From CAMBRQ01 sp945870325 (GTDB lineage Bacteria; Bacillota; Clostridia; Lachnospirales; Lachnospiraceae), in the NCBI RefSeq assembly GCF_050313795.1, contig NZ_JBNPMC010000023.1, positions 1 to 56,164 on the forward strand: 56,164 nt of DNA. The letters are read 5' to 3'. The first letter of the stretch is position 1; every line of letters begins with the position of its first letter. Positions 17,065 through 26,497 of this stretch are shown piece by piece. Made by a program: the position numbers and the translations under genes. The notes below the pieces were generated by a model. The model was not told the origin of the DNA. It made no database searches and saw only the letters and a program-made list of their open reading frames with translations.

Positions 17065-17801
17065 ATACTCACCTCATCTGCAAGTGGCTCTGCTATAACA
17101 ACCCCTATGTTATCTCTCCCACCGTTACTATTCGCCTTCTCGATTAACATCTGCACTGCTTCTACGACATCCCGGGAACCTTTCACGATATCAAACATAT
17201 CCTCATCTTCCACCATATTACTCAGACCATCGGTACACATCAGGATAATATCTCCCTTTTTCAACCGATACTCGTAGATATCTGCCTCTACATCCTCTTT
17301 TACCCCTATTGCCCGTGTGATAATATTCTTGTCCGGGTGGTTTCTTGCTTCTTCAGCCTTGATACCTCCAAGTCTTACCATCTCTTCTACCAAAGAATGG
17401 TCTTTGGATATCTGCCGGATCTTATCATTGATCAGGTAGAGCCTGCTGTCTCCCACATTGGCAAAATACAAAGTATTGCCAACAACCGTTGCTGCTACCA
17501 GTGTTGTTCCCATTCCTTCCAATTTAATATCCGTAGATGCTACTTCAATCAGTTTATGATTCGCAATGCTGACTACATTACGCAGAATCTCTTCGGGCTT
17601 ATCAAGCGGCGTATTCTTTAATTCCTCTTTCAATACACCCACCGTATATTTGGACGCAAAATCCCCTGCCTTGTGGCCACCCATTCCATCGGCAACCGCA
17701 AGAAGATTCGGAAATGGTCCGATCGGATTGTCCGTTACATATACGTAGTCCTGGTTGACCTCGCGTTTTCTCCCTACATCAGTCATTGCATATATTTTCA
17801 T
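17058..17801 (-). CDS. prpC: PP2C-family Ser/Thr phosphatase, partner of PrkC
   Basis: 247 residues. Motifs: GRKREVNQDY, AVADGMGGHKAGDFAS (metal-binding Asp-Gly), ANVGDSRLY, ITRAIGV, LMCTDGLSNMV and GGRDNIGVVI, covering the metal-dependent phosphatase signature set. It reverses PrkC phosphorylation. Overlaps prkC and lies 11 bp after rlmN, the usual Firmicute order. Confidence 0.97.
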   Translation of the reverse strand: MKIYAMTDVGRKREVNQDYVYVTDNPIGPFPNLLAVADGMGGHKAGDFASKYTVGVLKEELKNTPLDKPEEILRNVVSIANHKLIEVASTDIKLEGMGTTLVAATVVGNTLYFANVGDSRLYLINDKIRQISKDHSLVEEMVRLGGIKAEEARNHPDKNIITRAIGVKEDVEADIYEYRLKKGDIILMCTDGLSNMVEDEDMFDIVKGSRDVVEAVQMLIEKANSNGGRDNIGVVIAEPLADEVSIW

Positions 17802-17812
17802 CTGGTTCTCCT

Positions 17813-18850
17813 TTAATCCGCGGTCGCATGACGTCTTCTAAGTTGACCGCAGGCTCCATCTATATCTGAGCCTCTTTCCCTTCTTATAGTAACATTAATT
17901 CCGTTTTTTTCAAGTTTATTTTTGAATTCCAGTGCATTTTTCCTGTCTGGCTTCTTATAATCCCTCTCTTTGATCGGATTCACCGGTATCAGATTCAGAT
18001 GACAGTTCCGTTTTTTCAGGATGCCTGTCAACTCCTTTACATCCTCCGGCTGGTCATTCACCCCCGCCACCAGACTGTACTCAAAAGTGATTCTGCGTCC
18101 TGTTTTCCGGAAATAATAATCACAGGCTTCCAACACTTCCTCTAATTCATACTTATTCGCGACAGGCATTAATTTCTTGCGCTTCTCCTGACTGGAGCCA
18201 TGAAGTGATAATGCCAGTGTAATCTGAAGCCCTTCTTCTGCCAACCTTCGCATATTTGGTACGACGCCACAAGTGGATGCAGTGATATTGCGCTGGCTGA
18301 TATTCAGTCCGTGTTCATCACTTAGCATATGGATGAATTTTACGAAGTTATCATAATTATCCAGCGGCTCTCCGGTTCCCATAACTACCACATTGGATAC
18401 CCGCTCTCCAGTCATCTTCTGGATCTGATAGATCTGCCTTAACATCTCAGACGGTGCAAGGCTTCTCTCCAGACCGCCAATCGTAGACGCGCAGAACCTG
18501 CATCCCATACGGCATCCCGCCTGTGATGAGATGCACACGGAATTCCCGTAATTGTATTTCATAAGCACACTCTCTATCATATTGCCATCTGCCAGTTCGA
18601 ACAGGAACTTTTCCGTCGGATCTACCTGAGATATCTGATGGTCGATCATCTCCACTTTGGGAATCTCATATTCTTTTTCCAGCCTCTCCCTCAATGCTTT
18701 GGAGAGATTCGTCATCTCATCAAAACTGCCCGCCAGTTTCACATGCAGCCATTCATAGATCTGTTTGCTGCGAAATGTTTTCTCACCTATACTCTCTATC
18801 TCTGCTCTTAGTTCTTCATAATTATAAGAGCATATATCCTTCTTGCTCAT
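17813..18850 (-). CDS. rlmN: dual-specificity 23S rRNA/tRNA adenine C2-methyltransferase RlmN
   Basis: 345 residues from the ATG of MSKKDICSYN, which follows GGAGG; the longer frame to 18886 has no such site. Radical SAM cluster CRMGCRFCAS (about residue 110), GTGEPLDNYDN, a conserved LALSLHG motif and CGQLRR near the C-terminus with the catalytic Cys. Methylates A2503 of 23S rRNA and A37 of some tRNAs. Confidence 0.97.
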   Translation of the reverse strand: MSKKDICSYNYEELRAEIESIGEKTFRSKQIYEWLHVKLAGSFDEMTNLSKALRERLEKEYEIPKVEMIDHQISQVDPTEKFLFELADGNMIESVLMKYNYGNSVCISSQAGCRMGCRFCASTIGGLERSLAPSEMLRQIYQIQKMTGERVSNVVVMGTGEPLDNYDNFVKFIHMLSDEHGLNISQRNITASTCGVVPNMRRLAEEGLQITLALSLHGSSQEKRKKLMPVANKYELEEVLEACDYYFRKTGRRITFEYSLVAGVNDQPEDVKELTGILKKRNCHLNLIPVNPIKERDYKKPDRKNALEFKNKLEKNGINVTIRRERGSDIDGACGQLRRRHATAD

Positions 18851-18910
18851 GAATCCTCCGCAATCTTCTTCGCATTTATCTATCATAACATTTCTATCAT
18901 AACACCCATA

Positions 18911-20224
18911 TCATTCTGCCTGAGGTCGCCGCTTAAACATCGCAATATAAAATCCATCTCCAGGTTCCCGTCCCGGCAGCATCTGCTTCTGTTCAATCAG
19001 TTCAAACTGCGGATACTCTCCCAAGAACCACTTGGCATTCTCTTCGTTCTCTCCCTGATGGATCGTGCAAGTGCTATAGAGAAGCCTGCCGCCCGGCTTA
19101 ACATACGCCTGCACTGTGGACAATATCTGACGCTGAAGCATCACTAACTCTTTCTGCATCTTCTCCGTCATCTTATACTTAAGATCCGGCTTTTTCCCCA
19201 GTACTCCAAGACCGGAGCACGGGAGATCTGCAATCACGATATCCGCTTTACCTCTGGACTTCTCATCCATCACAGTAGCATCCTGCCGTACCGCTTCTAT
19301 ATTCATAAGACCACTTCTTATAATATTCTCCAGGATCAAGCCCACCTTATAGTCCGTCAGGTCCCTTGCCTCAACATATCCGGTTCCTTTCAGAGTCTCT
19401 GCTATATGAATCGCTTTACCTCCCGGCGCAGCGCATACATCGATAATATAATCCCCCTCTTTTGCAGCTGCCCACTCAGCAACCTGCATAGAACTGATAT
19501 CCTGCACCTGGTAATAACCCTTCCGAAAGCTCATAAGTCCCGCCAGATAATCAAAACCTGACAAATACAATGCATAAGGGAGGTCCGGAACTTCCTCTAC
19601 GGTAACTCCTTCATCCTCCAACATCTGCATTAATTCTTCTTTCCCAATCTTTTCCAAGTTGCACCGAACCGTAAGCAGTTTCTCTTTTAGGAATTCTTCT
19701 GCCATCGCACATACTGTAGCCTTGTCATACACTGCAAGCCACTGGTTCAGAATCCACTCCGGAATAGAATACCTAACAGAAAGGCTGTAGACAGACTGTT
19801 CTTCTGAAGGATATGTAACATCCGCAAGATTCCTGCTAATATTACGCAACACGCCATTAACGAACCCTTTTAGATTCGTAAATCCGCGCTTTGCGGCAAG
19901 TTTTACCGCCTCATTGCATATCGCAGAATCCGGTACGCTATCCATATATTTTAACTGATATACCGCACTTCTTAGGATGGTGCGGATCACAGGTTTCATC
20001 TTATTCACTTTTACTTTGGAAAATTGATTGATGATATAGTCAATCTCTATCATGCGTTCAAGCGTGCCATCTACCACTCTCGTGATAAACGCACGCTCTT
20101 TCTTATCCAGATATTGATATTGATCCAGAACATTCTTAAGTGCAATATGGCTGTACTCCCCATCTCTTGTAATCTGAAGCAGTATTTCCAGCACAAGTTC
20201 ACGCCCGCTTATAGATGCTGCCAT
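18911..20224 (-). CDS. rsmB: 16S rRNA m5C967 methyltransferase RsmB
   Basis: 437 residues. N-terminal NusB-like RNA-binding helical domain (about 1-140; FVNGVLRNISR) and C-terminal SAM-dependent m5C methyltransferase with DVCAAPGGKAIH (about 258), IADLPCSGLGVLGKKPD (about 312-328; PC motif) and LLYSTCTIHQGENE with the catalytic TC Cys. In an fmt-protease-rsmB-rlmN-prpC-prkC order typical of Firmicutes. Confidence 0.96.
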   Translation of the reverse strand: MAASISGRELVLEILLQITRDGEYSHIALKNVLDQYQYLDKKERAFITRVVDGTLERMIEIDYIINQFSKVKVNKMKPVIRTILRSAVYQLKYMDSVPDSAICNEAVKLAAKRGFTNLKGFVNGVLRNISRNLADVTYPSEEQSVYSLSVRYSIPEWILNQWLAVYDKATVCAMAEEFLKEKLLTVRCNLEKIGKEELMQMLEDEGVTVEEVPDLPYALYLSGFDYLAGLMSFRKGYYQVQDISSMQVAEWAAAKEGDYIIDVCAAPGGKAIHIAETLKGTGYVEARDLTDYKVGLILENIIRSGLMNIEAVRQDATVMDEKSRGKADIVIADLPCSGLGVLGKKPDLKYKMTEKMQKELVMLQRQILSTVQAYVKPGGRLLYSTCTIHQGENEENAKWFLGEYPQFELIEQKQMLPGREPGDGFYIAMFKRRPQAE

Positions 20225-20239
20225 AACTCTCTCCCTCTA

Positions 20240-20947
20240 CTATTCGTCGTTTCTGCGATACCCTGTCAGAATCAAAATACGAAGCAATTGCAGTATCGCT
20301 GACGCTGCACTTGCCACATAAGTAAGGGCGGCCGCTGTCAGAACCTTCTTCGTAGCATTCACTTCATCTTCATATAGCATGCCGCTGCTTCCCAGGATAC
20401 GGATTGCACGGTTAGAAGCATTAAATTCAACAGGCAGGGTTACAATCTGGAACAGAACTGCCATCGAAAACGCCAAGATGCCCAGATTCAATAACATTAC
20501 TGAAGACTGACCTCCAAAGAAGAGTCCGATTAATATCAATGGCCACGCAATCGCACTGCCAAAATTAGCAACCGGAACCAATGCCCCTCTGATCTGAAGC
20601 GGTGCATAACCGGTAGCATGCTGCATTGCATGTCCGCACTCATGGGCTGCCACGCCCAATGCCGCAACAGATGTCGAATGATAGGTCGCATCGGATAATC
20701 TTAATACCTTCGATCTTGGATCATAATGATCCGTCAGATTACCGGATACGTGTTCTACTCTTACATCATAGATTCCTGCACGCCTTAATATCTGTTCTGC
20801 CGCTTCTCTCCCCGTGATGCCAGAATGATTGCGGACACGGGAATATCGGTTAAAAGTCGAATTCATCTTGGATGAGGCAAGCAAGCAGATCACTACGCCT
20901 ATCAGAACCAGTATATATGTCGGATCAAAATACATTGGAAAAAACAT
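20240..20947 (-). CDS. YugP-type membrane zinc metallopeptidase
   Basis: 235 residues. An N-terminal membrane segment, then GVAAHECGHAMQHATGY, which gives the HExxH-like HECGH zinc motif, and further hydrophobic segments (about 130-185 and near the C-terminus). It matches the DUF2/YugP neutral zinc metallopeptidase family. Position between fmt and rsmB is common in Clostridia. Substrate unknown. Confidence 0.9.
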   Translation of the reverse strand: MFFPMYFDPTYILVLIGVVICLLASSKMNSTFNRYSRVRNHSGITGREAAEQILRRAGIYDVRVEHVSGNLTDHYDPRSKVLRLSDATYHSTSVAALGVAAHECGHAMQHATGYAPLQIRGALVPVANFGSAIAWPLILIGLFFGGQSSVMLLNLGILAFSMAVLFQIVTLPVEFNASNRAIRILGSSGMLYEDEVNATKKVLTAAALTYVASAASAILQLLRILILTGYRRNDE

Positions 20948-20979
20948 ATGAGATGCCTCCTGTTTTAATAATTAGGGTT

Positions 20980-21160
20980 CCCTATGAAAATATTCACTGA
21001 TAATTAATTCTGCAAGCTGCCTTAATTATCACTGCTTGTTTCTGCTGGGAACTCCGTCGTGCTGACCCCAGGAACTTTCAGTCCCTGGGGTCGCGGGCTT
21101 CGCCCTATGAAAATATTCACTTATAATTAAGGCTGCAAGCTGCCTTAATTATCACTGCCT
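20980..21160. repeat. 57-bp direct repeat pair with hairpins upstream of the zinc peptidase gene
   Basis: Copy 1 is 20980-21036 and copy 2 is 21103-21160, spaced by 123 bp; both run from CCCTATGAAAATATTCACT through TGCAAGCTGCCTTAATTATCACTGC. Copy 2 holds a perfect 11-bp stem ATAATTAAGGC / GCCTTAATTAT (21123-21152), disrupted in copy 1. Between them lies a stem CCCCAGG / CCTGGGG (21066-21090). This fills the 308-bp gap between fmt and the peptidase gene together with the fmt terminator. Confidence 0.75.
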
Positions 21161-21198
21161 ATTTTCGCACGACTCATTGTCATACGGATATTATATAC

Positions 21199-21225
21199 GA
21201 AAAACAGGTGGAATACCTGTTTTTC
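21199..21225 (-). terminator. fmt terminator
   Basis: GAAAAACAGGT and ACCTGTTTTTC form an 11-bp stem with a 5-base loop about 30 bp after the fmt stop. The A/T-rich stem provides a U-tract on either strand. Confidence 0.7.
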
Positions 21226-21255
21226 ATATAAATTTAACAATTATTAATGAATTCC

Positions 21256-22194
21256 TCAGATACCGGTGGATAATACTGTTCCTTCTTCAATCTGATATCC
21301 GCGCAGGAACGCATCTGCTTCCATTCGCTTCTTGCCTGGAATCTGTAGTGACAGTACTTTTAGAAGTCCCTTTCCTGTCTGTACACAGAATCCATCTTTT
21401 TCTACAGTTACAATAGTTCCTGGGGCAGCCTCGGTCTGTGTTTCTGATATTTCTGCCTCCCAGATTTTCATTACCTTGCCATTCCAATTTGTATATGCGC
21501 TAGGCCACGGATTTAAGCCCCTGATTAAGCGCTCGATGGATACCGCATCTTTGCTCCAGTCAATATTTCCAAGGCTTTTGTCTAACATCCTGGCATATTT
21601 TGTCGGGCTTTCTCCCTGTTTTTCCCATGTGGCGGTCTTATCCTCCAGGGCTTTCAGCGTACGCACACATAATTTGGCACCTGCTGCTGCCAGTTTATCA
21701 TGAAGGCTTCCACCGGTCTCTTTTTCATCCAGTACAACCTCTGTCTTCAGGATCATATCACCAGTGTCCAGCCCTTCGTCCATCTGCATAGTGGTTACGC
21801 CTGATATTCCCTCACCGTCTATGACCGCCCACTGGATCGGTGCCGCTCCTCGATATTTGGGGAGTAGTGATGCGTGAACATTCACACATCCGTATGGAGT
21901 CATCTCAAGAATCTCTTTTGGCAGGAGTTGACCAAATGCAATGACTACCATAATGTCAGCCTGATATTTTCTCAGTTCTTCGATACATTCCGGATTTCTT
22001 ACCTTCTTTGGCTGGAATACCGGGATTCCATGCGCAAGCGCCACTTCTTTTACCGGCGTATACTGCATCTTGCCACCTCTGCCCTTCGGTTTATCCGGCT
22101 GAGTAACCACAAGCACCACCTCATGCCCTGCCTCGATCAACGCTTCCAACGTTCCCACAGAGAAATCCGGCGTTCCCATGAATATAACCTTCAT
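21256..22194 (-). CDS. fmt: methionyl-tRNA formyltransferase
   Basis: 312 residues. Begins MKVIFMGTPDFS; VNVHASLLPKYRGAAPIQWAVIDGE contains the catalytic His and folate-binding loop; TTMQMDEGLDTGDM and RGLNPWPSAYT (C-terminal domain) are also present. Formylates Met-tRNA for initiation. Directly adjacent to def with no gap, as expected. Confidence 0.97.
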   Translation of the reverse strand: MKVIFMGTPDFSVGTLEALIEAGHEVVLVVTQPDKPKGRGGKMQYTPVKEVALAHGIPVFQPKKVRNPECIEELRKYQADIMVVIAFGQLLPKEILEMTPYGCVNVHASLLPKYRGAAPIQWAVIDGEGISGVTTMQMDEGLDTGDMILKTEVVLDEKETGGSLHDKLAAAGAKLCVRTLKALEDKTATWEKQGESPTKYARMLDKSLGNIDWSKDAVSIERLIRGLNPWPSAYTNWNGKVMKIWEAEISETQTEAAPGTIVTVEKDGFCVQTGKGLLKVLSLQIPGKKRMEADAFLRGYQIEEGTVLSTGI

Positions 22195-22668
22195 CTATTC
22201 TTCCTCCTCGTAAGTCACATCGTGAATCCCGCCTTCTGCCAGTTCCACATACATCTTCCCGTCCAAATGATCGATCTCATGACAGAATGCTCTCGCAAGC
22301 AATCCTTCTCCTTCCAGTTCAATCTCTTCCATCTCTTCATTCAAGGCTCTGACCTTCACATAATTCGGTCTGGTTACCACTCCTGCTTTGCCCGGAACAC
22401 TCAGGCAGCCTTCTTCCCCAGTCTGCTCTCCGTCTGTATCAATGATCTCAGGATTGATCAGCACGATTGGTCCATCCCCTATATCAATCACCACGATTCT
22501 CTTAAGAATTCCCACCTGCGGTGCTGCAAGTCCAACTCCCATCGCCTCATACATCGTATCCAGCATATCGTTAATCAAAATCTTCGTTCTCAACGTTAAT
22601 TTCGTTACTTCCTTACACGGTTTCGTCAGAACCTCATCTCCAAGTTCTCTAATCGTTCTTATTGCCAT
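22195..22668 (-). CDS. def: peptide deformylase
   Basis: 157 residues. The three motifs are GVGLAAPQVG, EEGCLSVPG and AFCHEIDHLDG (metal-binding HExxH). Removes the formyl group from nascent proteins. The priA-def-fmt order is conserved in Firmicutes. Confidence 0.97.
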   Translation of the reverse strand: MAIRTIRELGDEVLTKPCKEVTKLTLRTKILINDMLDTMYEAMGVGLAAPQVGILKRIVVIDIGDGPIVLINPEIIDTDGEQTGEEGCLSVPGKAGVVTRPNYVKVRALNEEMEEIELEGEGLLARAFCHEIDHLDGKMYVELAEGGIHDVTYEEEE

Positions 22669-22686
22669 AATCCTTTCTCTCCTCTC

Positions 22687-24915
22687 TTAAAATACATTCA
22701 TCGGATTAAAGTCAAATTGAATCCGCAATGACTGAAATCCACTATTAATCTCTATATACTGCTCCATTCGGTTCTTCATCTCTATCAGAATCCTATAGTC
22801 TTCTCCTTTCAGATACAGCACCCGGCGGTATACATCGCTGACCTTCGCCACATAGGGACTTGCCGGACCTATGATCTGCAATTTTCGGTTCTTATCTACT
22901 CTCAGAGCGAATTCCTTCAGATACTTTGCCGCTGTCTCAAGCACCTGCTCATCCGGTCCCATCATCAATACTGCCAGAAGCTGCTCTACCGGAGGATATC
23001 CCATCAACTCCCGATAATTCATCTCCGCTTCATAGAAACCTTCATAATCCTGGGCTGCCGCCCTCTCAATACTATAATGCTCCGGGCTATATGTCTGTAT
23101 CACTACTTCTCCCTTACTCTTGCCACGCCCTGCACGTCCTGCCGCCTGAGTAAGCAGTTGGAAAGTACGCTCTCCTGCCCGATAATCATTGGAATACAAG
23201 GACATATCTGCCGCCAGAATCCCAACCAGCGTCACATTCGGGAAATCATGTCCCTTTACAATCATCTGCGTGCCAATCAGAATATCCGCCTCTTCATTTG
23301 CAAATGCTTCGAGGATCTTCTCGTGCCCATCCTTAGACTTGGTAGTATCCATATCCATCCGCAGCACCCGTGCCTGTGGGAACTGTCGCTTCACCATCTC
23401 CTCTACCTGCTGAGTACCGGCTTTGAAGCCGCCGATGTAATTCGAACCGCAGGATGGACAGATATGAATCTGTGATTCCTCATACCCACAGTAGTGGCAT
23501 ACCAGTTTCCCATTTCGATGGGCCGAAAGCGACACATCACAGTGAGGACATTTTACTACATATCCGCAGGCTCTGCAAGAAACAAACCCTGCATAGCCCC
23601 TGCGGTTCAAGAATAACATCATCTGCTCCTTCTTTGCAAGGCGTATCTCCATCAATTCCTTCAGATGGTCACTCAAGATTGAACGATTCCCTGATTTTAA
23701 TTCTTTTCGCATATCTTCCACATATACTTGAGGCAGTTCCTGCCTGCTTGCCCTCTGTTTCAATTCCAATATCCGGAAACGCCCACTTCGACATGCATAG
23801 AATGATTCCAGAGACGGTGTGGCCGAACCAAGAATCACACTCGCGCCTTCCATCTCGGCACGCTTGAGTGCCGTCTCTCTGGCATGATATCTTGGCACCT
23901 GCTCGCTCTTGTAAGTCGTCTCATGTTCCTCATCGATGACAATCAGACCCAAGTTCGAAAATGGAGTGAATAGTGCAGATCTCGGACCGATCATAACATC
24001 CACTTCTCCTGCTTTCACCCGCTCCATCTGATCGTAACGCTCTCCCTGAGACATTCTGGAATTCAAGATGGATACCCGGTCACCGAATCTCCCATAGAAC
24101 CGCATGACCGTCTGATAGGTCAGGGCAATCTCCGGAATCAGCACAATTGCCTGCTTTCCTTCCTTGAGAACACGCCCGATCATCTCCATATAGACCTCTG
24201 TCTTACCGCTTCCTGTGACACCATACACAAGATAGGTTCCCCGAATTCCCCGGCTGTAATCCTCCCAGAATGTATCAATTGCCTGCTGCTGCTCATCATT
24301 AAAACATACCGCCTCTCTTGCACAGTTCTTATGCTTAATTGGATTGCGGAATACCTTCTCAGATTCCAGCGCCAGCACTTTCTGCTCCTCTAAGGATCTC
24401 ACAACGGCTCTCGTAATATTTAATTTCTTCGTAAGGAAATCATAATCCTGCTCCGGCTGATCTAACATTGCTGCCAGAAGCCTTGCTCTCGCCTTTTGAT
24501 TCTTGTGGAGATAGATATCCAGTTGTTTTTTTCCTTCCTCTTCCTCTAACAGAAGGCGAAGGCGCCGTTTCTCCCTGACACGCTCCTCCTTCTTAATCGG
24601 AATCACCGTCTTCAGCGCTTGGATCATTGTTCCGCCATAATACTCCTTCATCCATGCCGCCAAGGCTACCAGTTTCGCCTCGATTGCAACGCTTCCCCGC
24701 GCAACTCCTATGACCTCCTTTATCTTTGTCTCGTCATAGTTCGCTTTCTTGGAGAAGCCGATCACGTATCCCTTCGTCTCCTTGTTGCCTCTTCCGAACG
24801 GCACGACAACCTCCGTTCCAATCTTAAGCATCCCCTCCAAAGAAGAGGGGATGCTATATTGGAATACTTTATCCAGTTTTTCATGTGTGATGTCTATAAT
24901 AATATCAACGTACAT
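22687..24915 (-). CDS. priA: primosomal replication restart helicase PriA
   Basis: 742 residues. N-terminal DNA-binding region, Walker A YGVTGSGKTEVYMEM (about 233), DEEHETTYKS (Walker B), GSATPSLES, then a zinc-binding insert with CRACGYVVKCPHCDVSL and CHYCGYEESQIHICPSCGS, followed by GTQMIVKGHDFPNVTLVGI and QAAGRAGRG helicase motifs. Restarts stalled forks. The ATG overlaps the murE end by 11 bp. Confidence 0.97.
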   Translation of the reverse strand: MYVDIIIDITHEKLDKVFQYSIPSSLEGMLKIGTEVVVPFGRGNKETKGYVIGFSKKANYDETKIKEVIGVARGSVAIEAKLVALAAWMKEYYGGTMIQALKTVIPIKKEERVREKRRLRLLLEEEEGKKQLDIYLHKNQKARARLLAAMLDQPEQDYDFLTKKLNITRAVVRSLEEQKVLALESEKVFRNPIKHKNCAREAVCFNDEQQQAIDTFWEDYSRGIRGTYLVYGVTGSGKTEVYMEMIGRVLKEGKQAIVLIPEIALTYQTVMRFYGRFGDRVSILNSRMSQGERYDQMERVKAGEVDVMIGPRSALFTPFSNLGLIVIDEEHETTYKSEQVPRYHARETALKRAEMEGASVILGSATPSLESFYACRSGRFRILELKQRASRQELPQVYVEDMRKELKSGNRSILSDHLKELMEIRLAKKEQMMLFLNRRGYAGFVSCRACGYVVKCPHCDVSLSAHRNGKLVCHYCGYEESQIHICPSCGSNYIGGFKAGTQQVEEMVKRQFPQARVLRMDMDTTKSKDGHEKILEAFANEEADILIGTQMIVKGHDFPNVTLVGILAADMSLYSNDYRAGERTFQLLTQAAGRAGRGKSKGEVVIQTYSPEHYSIERAAAQDYEGFYEAEMNYRELMGYPPVEQLLAVLMMGPDEQVLETAAKYLKEFALRVDKNRKLQIIGPASPYVAKVSDVYRRVLYLKGEDYRILIEMKNRMEQYIEINSGFQSLRIQFDFNPMNVF

Positions 24916-26371
24916 GTAACTCCTCTAATACTTCTTTAATCAGAACACGGTCATCCATATCATATTTCACACCCTTAATCTCCTGATAGGTCTCGTGTCC
25001 CTTTCCTGCCAGGATAATGACATCTCCCGGCTGTCCATGCTCGATGGCATATCGAATGGCTTCTTTTCTGTCACAGATGGCAATATACTTTCCATCCGTC
25101 TTCTCTATTCCTACAACAATATCAGCAATGATTGCCTCCGGCTCTTCAAAGCGCGGATTATCCGATGTAATAATGGTGAAATCAGACATATTCCCTGATA
25201 CTTCTCCCATCTCATACCGGCGGGTCTTGGAGCGATTACCACCACAGCCGAAAATGGTCACAATCCTCTCCGGATTATAATCTCTAAGCGTATGCAGAAG
25301 ACTTTCCAGACTCATGGCATTATGCGCATAATCTATCATCATGGTGAAATGATCGGAGACTTTCACCATCTCAATACGCCCCCTTACTTTCGCTACTTTC
25401 AATGCTTTCTTAATATTTTCAATTGGTACGTCGAAATGTCTGCATACCGCAATGGCTGTCAGTGAATTATATACGCTAAAATCTCCCGGAATATTGATCT
25501 CCACGTCAAAATCCATCAGACCATTCACATGGTATTTTACCCCCAGGTATCCCGGTCTTGTAATATGCTGGATATCTGTTGCACGCAGGTCTGCCTTTTC
25601 AGAAAAGCCAAATGTCTCAACCCTGCAGGTCGCATTCCTGAATACATCTTCATACCACTGATCATCCACATTGGCAATGCCAAGTCTACACTGTGTGAAG
25701 AGGATTCCCTTGCAGCGCTTATAATCATCAAAGTCTTTATGCTCATTCGGTCCGATGTGATCCTCGCCAAGATTCGTGAAGATACCGATCTCAAACATGA
25801 TACCGGCAGTACGGTGAAGCATCAAGCCCTGTGAAGACACCTCCATTACAACGCTGTCGCATCCTGCTTCTAACATTTCTGCAAAATACTTGTGAATCGT
25901 GTAAGATTCCGGAGTCGTATTATTCGCCGGGATGCTCTTGTCTCCGATCAGTGCTTCAATCGTACCGATCAATCCTACTTTATGACCGACGCCTTCCAGA
26001 ATAGATTTCACCATGTAGGTGGTAGTAGTCTTTCCCTTCGTTCCGGTAATTCCAATTACTTTTAATTTCTCAGCCGGATATCCGAAATATGCTGCTGACA
26101 TCAGAGCCAATGCATAACGGGTATCTTCTACACGGATCACGGTTAAGCCTTCCGGTGCTTCCACCTCTTTTTGTACAATCACTGCTGCTGCGCCCTTGGA
26201 TGCCACATCCTGTACATATACATGTCCATCTGATACGGCTCCGCTGATGCAGACGAATACGCTTCCTTCAGTTACTTTCCGGGAATCATTGATCAATTCG
26301 GTAATCTCTATCTCGTCACTTCCCTGGATGACTTCATATTGTAAACGTTCTAACAACTGGGTTAATCTCAT
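24905..26371 (-). CDS. murE: UDP-MurNAc-tripeptide synthetase (meso-DAP adding)
   Basis: 488 residues. N-terminal UDP-binding domain, ATP-binding GITGTKGKTTTTYMV (about 109-123), NNTTPESYTIH, and C-terminal domain with TIFGCGGNRSKTRR and ITSDNPRFEEP. The DNPR motif is the marker for meso-diaminopimelate specificity, consistent with dapB elsewhere in the window. Ribosome binding site AGGAGG. First gene of the minus-strand run, divergent from pepT. Confidence 0.95.
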   Translation of the reverse strand: MRLTQLLERLQYEVIQGSDEIEITELINDSRKVTEGSVFVCISGAVSDGHVYVQDVASKGAAAVIVQKEVEAPEGLTVIRVEDTRYALALMSAAYFGYPAEKLKVIGITGTKGKTTTTYMVKSILEGVGHKVGLIGTIEALIGDKSIPANNTTPESYTIHKYFAEMLEAGCDSVVMEVSSQGLMLHRTAGIMFEIGIFTNLGEDHIGPNEHKDFDDYKRCKGILFTQCRLGIANVDDQWYEDVFRNATCRVETFGFSEKADLRATDIQHITRPGYLGVKYHVNGLMDFDVEINIPGDFSVYNSLTAIAVCRHFDVPIENIKKALKVAKVRGRIEMVKVSDHFTMMIDYAHNAMSLESLLHTLRDYNPERIVTIFGCGGNRSKTRRYEMGEVSGNMSDFTIITSDNPRFEEPEAIIADIVVGIEKTDGKYIAICDRKEAIRYAIEHGQPGDVIILAGKGHETYQEIKGVKYDMDDRVLIKEVLEELHVR

Positions 26372-26405
26372 GGTCTATTGCCTCCTGGATATTTGTTTAT
26401 TGTAC

Positions 26406-26411
26406 AGTATA
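26406..26411 (-). promoter_or_regulatory. murE promoter -10 region
   Basis: Minus-strand TATACT with an extended TG (TGTTATACT) and a weak -35 TTGCTG 16 bases upstream. It drives the murE-priA-def-fmt run. Confidence 0.5.
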
Positions 26412-26447
26412 ACATTTTTTATAGATGCAGCAAAGGATTTCTTATGT

Positions 26448-26453
26448 TATAAT
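26448..26453 (+). promoter_or_regulatory. pepT promoter -10 region
   Basis: TATAAT with an extended TGT element directly upstream (TGTTATAAT); no good -35 box is seen. It lies 45 bp before the pepT start and 37 bp from the opposing murE -10. Confidence 0.55.
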
Positions 26454-26497
26454 CTAAGAAATAATGCGCTATACATTAGAAAAGGGGGACTATTACG

